Shown in pieces: positions 44,810-46,006 of a DNA stretch of 46,006 nucleotides. Both the position numbers and the translations under genes were made by a program. Source of the stretch: Deltaproteobacteria bacterium (GTDB lineage Bacteria > Desulfobacterota > Desulfobulbia > Desulfobulbales > JAJRZW01). Under the pieces are notes generated by a model. That model had not been told where the DNA came from, did no database searches, and was given only the letters and a program-made list of their open reading frames with translations. Positions within the stretch are counted from its first letter, which is position 1. Every line of letters begins with the position of its first letter. The stretch lies in assembly GCA_024275015.1 (NCBI GenBank), contig JAJRZW010000046.1:1-46006 (forward strand), read 5' to 3'.

Positions 44810-45826
44810 TTATTTCCAGACCCCGGCAAGTTCCTGGCCGCAATTGCGGCAAACGCCTTCGCTTATCCCGCTCTGCCTTGAGATAAAGCCGGTCCTTTCA
44901 ATCAGTATCGCCCCGCATTTGGGGCAGAGGGTATTCTCGTTCTTATTTCCAGGAATATTACCGGTATAGACATGGACCAGTCCGGCTTTGCGGCCGATAT
45001 CCCGGGCCCGTGCAAGGGTGGTGATCGGGGTCGGTGGCGTATTGGTGAGTTTATAGGTGGGGTGGAAACGGCTTACATGCCAGGGGATTTCTGTATCGAC
45101 CCCGGCGATAAATGCGGCGATCTGCGATAATTCGGCCTCGCTGTCGTTAAGGCCGGGAATAATAAGGGTGGTGATTTCAACCCATACCCCGAGCCGGGAC
45201 ATCAGTTTTATGGTGTCCAGCACCGGCTTTAGGCGGGCGCCGCATATCTCGCGGTAGAAATCGTCGGAAAATGATTTCAGGTCGATGTTGCTGCCGTCGA
45301 GCGATGGTGCAAATTCCCGGGTCGCTGCCTCCGATGTGTAGCCGTTGCTGACCAATATATTGCGCAGTCCCGCTTTTTTGCCAAGCCGGGCGCAATCCAG
45401 GGCGAATTCCACGAAGACCGTGGGCTCGACATAGGTGTAGCTTATGGAGTCGCAGCCGGCCGCCATTGCCGCGGCAACCACTTCCTCCGCCGTTTTTACC
45501 CGGCCCCTGATTTCGCCTGCGTGGTGGCCGGGATATTGTGATATTTCGAAATTCTGGCAGTGACGGCAGCGGAAATTACAGCCCACTGTGGCGATGGAAT
45601 AAGTGATTGATCCGGGGAGGAAGTGAAACAGGGGCTTTTTCTCCACCGGGTCGACGTTCTCACTGACCAGGCGGCCGTAAACCAGGGAATAGAGGACCCC
45701 GTCGCGGTTTTCCCTGACCCCGCAAATACCTCGACGTCCGGCCTTTATCAGGCAGTTATGGGCACATAATCCGCAGCGGACAGTACCGTTGGTCTGGTCT
45801 TCGACGGTATAGAAACGCGCTTTCAT
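44810..45826 (-). CDS. amrS: AmmeMemoRadiSam-system radical SAM enzyme
   Basis: A 338-residue radical SAM protein related to PflA-like activases. The 4Fe-4S cluster motif CNFRCRHC lies at residues 83-90 (CxxxCxxC). An N-terminal Cys-rich segment (CGLCAHNC, CGVRENRDG) and a C-terminal zinc-ribbon-like pair (CPKCG, CRNCG) are typical. Other family segments are YVEPTVFVEFALD, NILVSNGYTS, DIDLKSF-like and PWHVSRFHPTYK. The family is named for its usual association with AMMECR1 and Memo proteins; neither partner is in the window. Substrate unknown. Stop is TAA. Confidence 0.93.
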   Translation of the reverse strand: MKARFYTVEDQTNGTVRCGLCAHNCLIKAGRRGICGVRENRDGVLYSLVYGRLVSENVDPVEKKPLFHFLPGSITYSIATVGCNFRCRHCQNFEISQYPGHHAGEIRGRVKTAEEVVAAAMAAGCDSISYTYVEPTVFVEFALDCARLGKKAGLRNILVSNGYTSEAATREFAPSLDGSNIDLKSFSDDFYREICGARLKPVLDTIKLMSRLGVWVEITTLIIPGLNDSEAELSQIAAFIAGVDTEIPWHVSRFHPTYKLTNTPPTPITTLARARDIGRKAGLVHVYTGNIPGNKNENTLCPKCGAILIERTGFISRQSGISEGVCRNCGQELAGVWK

Positions 45827-45849
45827 TTGATGGTCTTGTGAAAAATAAT

Positions 45850-45994
45850 GGGATGGCTAAGGTAAGATGGCGTCGTAAGAATTCCGATCTACTGCGTCGT
45901 AGCGCATTTTTGTTCGCTCGACATACCATATGTATGGTCTCGCTCACAAAAATACACTACTCCTTGTATATCGAAATTCTTACTTAGCCATCCC
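45850..45994. repeat. Imperfect inverted-repeat element at the window end
   Basis: GGGATGGCTAAG (45850-45861) and CTTAGCCATCCC (45983-45994) are perfect 12-bp ends. Inner arms GTAAGAATTCCGAT (45875-45888) and ATCGAAATTCTTAC (45970-45983) pair with one mismatch. The centre around 45920-45940 is also palindromic (CCATATGTATGG). The 145-bp unit is MITE-like but unrelated to families A and B. It lies just upstream of the radical SAM gene. Confidence 0.75.
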
Positions 45995-46006
45995 GTGACT
46001 TATTAC

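Overview
The window reads as a chromosomal segment of a Gram-negative, anaerobic, dissimilatory bacterium, most likely a member of the Desulfobacterota (the former Deltaproteobacteria). The pointers are a single-chain pyruvate:ferredoxin oxidoreductase, a giant secreted multihaem c-type cytochrome with Calx-beta domains, an outer-membrane OmpA/PD40 lipoprotein, a Kdo transferase, citramalate synthase next to aspartate kinase, a class I adenylate cyclase and an AmmeMemoRadiSam-type radical SAM gene. No rRNA, tRNA or CRISPR array was found.

Layout. 1-6.1 kb: 3' part of a sigma-54 activator, OmpA-family lipoprotein, trmL and an M23 peptidase, separated by dispersed repeats. 6.4-9.7 kb: aspartate kinase, citramalate synthase with an in-frame TAG, and a ComEA-like helix-hairpin-helix protein in the same frame. 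10.1-13.0 kb (minus): a tight four-gene cluster of a NicO/RcnA-type metal exporter, an OpuAC-like binding protein, a TPR protein and a PhnD-like lipoprotein. 13.2-18.0 kb (minus): a JAMM-fold protein, an amino-acid dehydrogenase and two fumarase-superfamily lyases, one with an in-frame TAG. 18.2-26.6 kb: a 2.6-thousand-residue cytochrome with 48 CxxCH motifs (hand count), a candidate promoter, a long leader and a strong terminator. 26.6-29.4 kb: a RAYT transposase, its REP-like palindromes, a truncated second RAYT and an AAA/DUF4143 ATPase between them. 29.4-45.8 kb (minus): pyruvate:ferredoxin oxidoreductase, thioredoxin-like protein, adenylate cyclase, folP, ftsH, carB, carA, waaA and the radical SAM gene.

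Three things stand out. First, two otherwise intact enzyme genes (citramalate synthase and a lyase) are each broken only by one TAG inside a conserved block, with no TAA or TGA interruptions and no frameshifts. Amber decoding (pyrrolysine, known in some marine Deltaproteobacteria) is a serious alternative to two independent nonsense mutations. TAG also ends four genes here, so complete reassignment is not implied. Second, two families of dispersed structured repeats (called A and B here) occur in 3 and 9 copies. Family B is a chain of hairpins with compensatory changes between copies, TA at its borders, and one copy inserted inside a family A copy. Third, the cytochrome is unusually large and includes an array of repeated modules of about 91 residues, one of which has lost a haem-binding cysteine.
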